A stretch of DNA of 22,887 bases from positions 1-22,887 of the forward strand of contig SFHY01000007.1 of NCBI GenBank assembly GCA_004556255.1, given 5' to 3'. This DNA comes from Lactobacillus delbrueckii. Lineage in GTDB: Bacteria; Bacillota; Bacilli; Lactobacillales; Lactobacillaceae. Shown here piece by piece: positions 20,743 through 22,887 of this stretch. A program made the translations under genes and the position numbers. Numbering within the stretch: the first letter of the stretch is position 1; the number at the start of each line of letters is the position of its first letter. The notes under the pieces are model-generated. The model had not been told where the DNA came from, did not search any database, and saw only the letters and a list, made by a program, of their open reading frames with translations.

Positions 20743-22020
20743 GTGACAGAAGAAAAAGAATCTCTGGCCGGCCGCCAATGGCTGGTTGACAAAGTGGATA
20801 ATAGCATAAAAGAGGGGCAGACGGCAATTCCCGCCATCGAAAATGGCATCTGCCAGCGCTGCGGCAGCTCCTGCTGGGCGCGGCTACCGTCGGGCTTTTT
20901 GTATTGCCGTGCATGCGTGGGCCTGGGCAGGCTGGATGAGGGCAAGCTTTTGGTCCGCCAGGCGGCTGGCAGTCATTACCCGGCCAGGGCGGGGATGACC
21001 TGGACAGGGCAGCTGCAAGAGCGGCAGGAGGGTGTGAGCCGCTTTTTATTGGAAAAATTTGCCGCTAAAGAGGACTGCCTGGTTGAGGCCGTGACTGGGG
21101 CGGGGAAGACGGAGATGATTTTTCCCTTATTGGCTGAGGCTTTTAGCCGCGGCTGCCGGGTGGCCATCGCCACGCCCAGAATCGACGTGGTCAATGAGCT
21201 TTACCCCCGCTTAGTAGCCGCTTTTGGGGAAGTCGAGATCGGCAAGTACCACGGCCGGGAGGAAAAGCAGCCTGCCAATGAGCAGCTGGTCATCTGCACG
21301 ACCCACCAGCTGCTTAAGTACTACCAGGCTTTTGACCTTTTGATCATTGACGAGATCGATTCTTTCCCATATGCCGGCAATCCCCAGTTGCATTTTGCCG
21401 CGGGCAATGCCGTTAAAAAAACGGGTAGCCGGGTCTTTTTGACGGCTACTCCGCCTGAGGACCTGCTAAAAGCGGCCAGGCAGGGGAAACTGGCCATCGT
21501 CAGGCTCAACCGCCGCTTTCACGGCTATCCCTTGCCCGTGCCCCGGCTTGACTTGTACGTTAAACCCTTTTTGACCAAGGGCCGCCTGCATCCGAAATTA
21601 GCCCGGCGGATCAAAATGGCGGCCAAAAGCGGCCACCCCCTCCTGGTCTTTTTGCCCAGAATTTCCCAGATGCCCCAGTATTTCTCTGCCGTTAAAAAAC
21701 TCCTGCCCAATTCGCGCCTGGCGACTGTTTACGCCCAGGATCCGGACCGGCTGGAGAAGGTGGAAAAATTCCGAAAAGGGGACCTGGACCTGCTTTTGAC
21801 GACCACGATCTTGGAGCGGGGGGTGACCTTCAAGCATGTCTGGGTGATTATCGTGGCGGCTGATGATGAGATTTATTCCGCCGCCAGCCTGGTCCAGATC
21901 GCCGGCCGGGTAGGCAGAGACAAGCAGGACCCGGACGGGCTGGTACTTTTTTGCTACCGGCGCTACAGCCGGCAGATCAGAAGCGCGGTCAAGCAGATTA
22001 AGGAGATGAACCGGGGATGA
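20743..22020 (+). CDS. comFA: Late competence helicase ComFA
   Basis: ComFA is a membrane-associated, DEAD-like ATPase that helps drive single-stranded DNA into the cytoplasm during transformation. The 425 residues carry an N-terminal zinc finger (C37xxC40 and C55xxC58, plus C44), Walker A AVTGAGKT (116-123), a TATP-type motif III (LTATPP) and the hallmark DEIDSFPY (Walker B, 203-210). Helicase motif VI is QIAGRVGR near the C-terminus. I chose GTG 20743 because GGAGG lies 8 bp upstream; the GTG at 20728 is inside that block. The frame is intact with all motifs present. The stop overlaps the comFC start (ATGA), so the pair forms the classical comF operon. Confidence 0.93.
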   Translation: MTEEKESLAGRQWLVDKVDNSIKEGQTAIPAIENGICQRCGSSCWARLPSGFLYCRACVGLGRLDEGKLLVRQAAGSHYPARAGMTWTGQLQERQEGVSRFLLEKFAAKEDCLVEAVTGAGKTEMIFPLLAEAFSRGCRVAIATPRIDVVNELYPRLVAAFGEVEIGKYHGREEKQPANEQLVICTTHQLLKYYQAFDLLIIDEIDSFPYAGNPQLHFAAGNAVKKTGSRVFLTATPPEDLLKAARQGKLAIVRLNRRFHGYPLPVPRLDLYVKPFLTKGRLHPKLARRIKMAAKSGHPLLVFLPRISQMPQYFSAVKKLLPNSRLATVYAQDPDRLEKVEKFRKGDLDLLLTTTILERGVTFKHVWVIIVAADDEIYSAASLVQIAGRVGRDKQDPDGLVLFCYRRYSRQIRSAVKQIKEMNRG

Positions 22021-22703
22021 GCCTTTGTCTTTTTTGCGACCAGCCTTTTACCGAAGATCTGGATATCAGGCGCCTGCTTTTGCCGGGCAAAAGCAAGCCT
22101 TCCTGCCTGTGTCCGGCTTGCCGCCAGCAGTTTGACCAGATCGGCCCCATCTTTTGCCCCCAGTGCGGCCGCCGGCAGGATAATGGGGAAATCTGCCAGG
22201 ACTGCCAGAAGTGGCAGCGGATCTACCAGGGGAATGTTTTGCAAAACAAGGCCCTTTACTGCTACAACCAGGCCTTTCACGACTTGATGGTCCGCTACAA
22301 GCGCTATGGGGACTATCTGCTCTGCCAAGTCTTGCAGGAATTGGCGGCCCCTGCCGTTAAACAATTAGCAGCTGACTGCTTCGTCCCTGTCCCGACTTCA
22401 CCTGAGCACCAGAAAAAGCGGGGCTATGACACGGTCTGGGAAATTTTTAATCCCCTTTTGCCCTTGACGCCCCTTTTAGCCAAAAAGGCTGGGGCCGGGG
22501 CCCAGGGGGAAAAGGATAAAAAAGCCCGGATGCAGGCCAAGCAAAATTTCTTTTTAAATCCGGAATTTAGGGGTACAATAACAGGCAAGATCATCCTTTT
22601 GGATGACATTTACACTACAGGCCGAACACTTTACCATGCGTGCGACGTAATTGAAACGGCTTTTCCTGAATGCCAGGTCGAAAGTTTTTCAATTAGTCGC
22701 TAA
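22017..22703 (+). CDS. comFC: ComFC-like phosphoribosyltransferase-fold competence protein
   Basis: This 228-residue protein has an N-terminal cluster of CxxC pairs (C4/C7, C32/C35, C47/C50, C60/C63) forming zinc sites. A type I phosphoribosyltransferase domain follows, with the phosphoribosyl-binding signature ILLDDIYTTG at 193-202. ComFC/GntX proteins are needed for DNA uptake and bind ComFA; DprA interaction has also been described in streptococci, to my knowledge. The mid-domain shows VRYKRYGDYLL and FVPVPTSPEHQKKRGYDTV, both conserved in the family. The ATG overlaps the comFA stop by 4 bp, and GGAG upstream lies within comFA. No frameshift or missing motif is seen, so it appears functional. 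Confidence 0.93.
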   Translation: MSLCLFCDQPFTEDLDIRRLLLPGKSKPSCLCPACRQQFDQIGPIFCPQCGRRQDNGEICQDCQKWQRIYQGNVLQNKALYCYNQAFHDLMVRYKRYGDYLLCQVLQELAAPAVKQLAADCFVPVPTSPEHQKKRGYDTVWEIFNPLLPLTPLLAKKAGAGAQGEKDKKARMQAKQNFFLNPEFRGTITGKIILLDDIYTTGRTLYHACDVIETAFPECQVESFSISR

Positions 22704-22708
22704 ATATT

Positions 22709-22738
22709 TTCACAAAGCGCTTTCAAGTTTGGTATAAT
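22709..22738 (+). promoter_or_regulatory. Promoter of hpf
   Basis: TTCACA (22709-22714), an 18-nt spacer and TATAAT (22733-22738) form a strong sigma-A promoter after comFC. No terminator hairpin is evident after comFC, so comF transcripts may read into hpf. Confidence 0.8.
22712..22725. promoter_or_regulatory. CRE-like site (CcpA) within the hpf promoter
   Basis: ACAAAGCGCTTTCA matches the catabolite responsive element TGWAANCGNTNWCA at all specified bases except the first two. It overlaps the -35 and the spacer, where CcpA binding would repress. Visual match only. Confidence 0.45.
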
Positions 22739-22753
22739 ATGGGTGTAAAGAAA

Positions 22754-22765
22754 CCGCGCAAGCGG
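22754..22765 (+). promoter_or_regulatory. GCAA tetraloop hairpin in the hpf leader
   Basis: CCGC-GCAA-GCGG is a 4-bp GC stem with a GNRA tetraloop, about 9 nt after the predicted transcription start and just ahead of AAAGGAG. It could protect the 5' end of the mRNA. Confidence 0.4.
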
Positions 22766-22782
22766 GAAAGGAGATAATTATT

Positions 22783-22887
22783 ATGTTAAAGTACAATGTT
22801 CGTGGCGAAAATATTGAAGTCACTGAAGCTTTGAGAGACTATGTTGAAAAGCGCTTGACCAAGTTGGAAAAGTACTTTGATCTGAGC
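22783..22887 (+). CDS. hpf: Ribosome hibernation-promoting factor HPF, first 35 residues (partial)
   Basis: The 35 codons in the window (MLKYNVRGENIEVTEALRDY, then VEKRLTKLEKYFD) match the start of HPF/YvyD. In this family a beta-alpha-beta-beta-beta-alpha domain binds the 30S decoding site and, in the long Firmicutes form, a C-terminal domain dimerises ribosomes to 100S. Whether this is the long form cannot be seen, as the gene runs off the window. The ATG is preceded by AAAGGAG at good spacing. It lies 79 bp after comFC and has its own promoter with a CRE-like element. comFA-comFC-hpf is the usual Lactobacillus and Bacillus order, with secA expected next. Confidence 0.93.
   Translation, partial: MLKYNVRGENIEVTEALRDYVEKRLTKLEKYFDLS

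Noticed and set aside
20699..20914. Upstream extension of the yigZ frame, antisense to comFA
   Set aside because: The added residues show no family similarity, lie opposite a real coding region, and a better-supported TTG start with a ribosome binding site exists at 20698.
1..22887. CRISPR arrays, insertion sequences, prophage genes, tRNA, rRNA and riboswitches
   Set aside because: I looked for spaced direct repeats, transposase or integrase motifs, tRNA cloverleaf sequences and long structured leaders, and saw none. All leaders are short.

Overview
The window is about 23 kb of core chromosome from a low-GC-phylum (Firmicutes) lactic acid bacterium with unusually high coding GC. Gene content, gene order and the G/C-rich third positions fit Lactobacillus delbrueckii best. 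This species call is recognition from memory, not a database result. Coding density is high, no intergenic gap reaches 300 bases, and I see no insertion sequence, prophage, CRISPR array, rRNA or tRNA.

Bases 1-3294: a Bacillus yjbH-yjbO-like stress block. On the minus strand are the 5' end of an SpxH/YjbH-type thioredoxin-fold protein and a CYTH-domain protein. Diverging on the plus strand is an overlapping operon of small alarmone synthetase RelQ, NAD kinase and an RluD-type pseudouridine synthase, closed by a bidirectional terminator. Bases 3300-5440 (minus): a 62-residue membrane protein with its own promoter, then a lactonase/uppP pair (6-phosphogluconolactonase-like beta-propeller and undecaprenyl-diphosphate phosphatase).

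Bases 5570-15630 (plus): a long co-directional run. It holds a sorbitol-type PTS IIA-like protein without the expected histidine, an AI-2E family membrane protein, TrmL, a DUF1149 protein, FtsK/SpoIIIE, the EF-P-modification trio YmfF-YmfH-YmfI, a RodZ-like protein with its own promoter and a serine-rich tail, and PgsA, then a terminator. Bases 15640-20035: recA (SOS box, TTG start), rny and tagO, each with its own promoter and terminator. Bases 20039-22887: yigZ (minus) diverges from the late-competence pair comFA-comFC, followed by the start of hpf.

The functional themes are stress and alarmone control, envelope lipid metabolism (UppP, TagO, PgsA, RodZ), chromosome segregation and repair (FtsK, RecA), RNA modification and turnover (TrmL, Rlu, Rny), and DNA uptake (ComFA/FC). 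There is no obvious new multi-gene system. The most interesting signal is a block of about 32 nt shared by the upstream regions of recA and comFA. It looks like a competence-type promoter plus ribosome binding site, and at recA it may be what remains after loss of cinA. Other points of note are the histidine-less PTS IIA homologue, a DUF1149 protein whose C-terminus reads like SecB, and a CRE-like site inside the hpf promoter.
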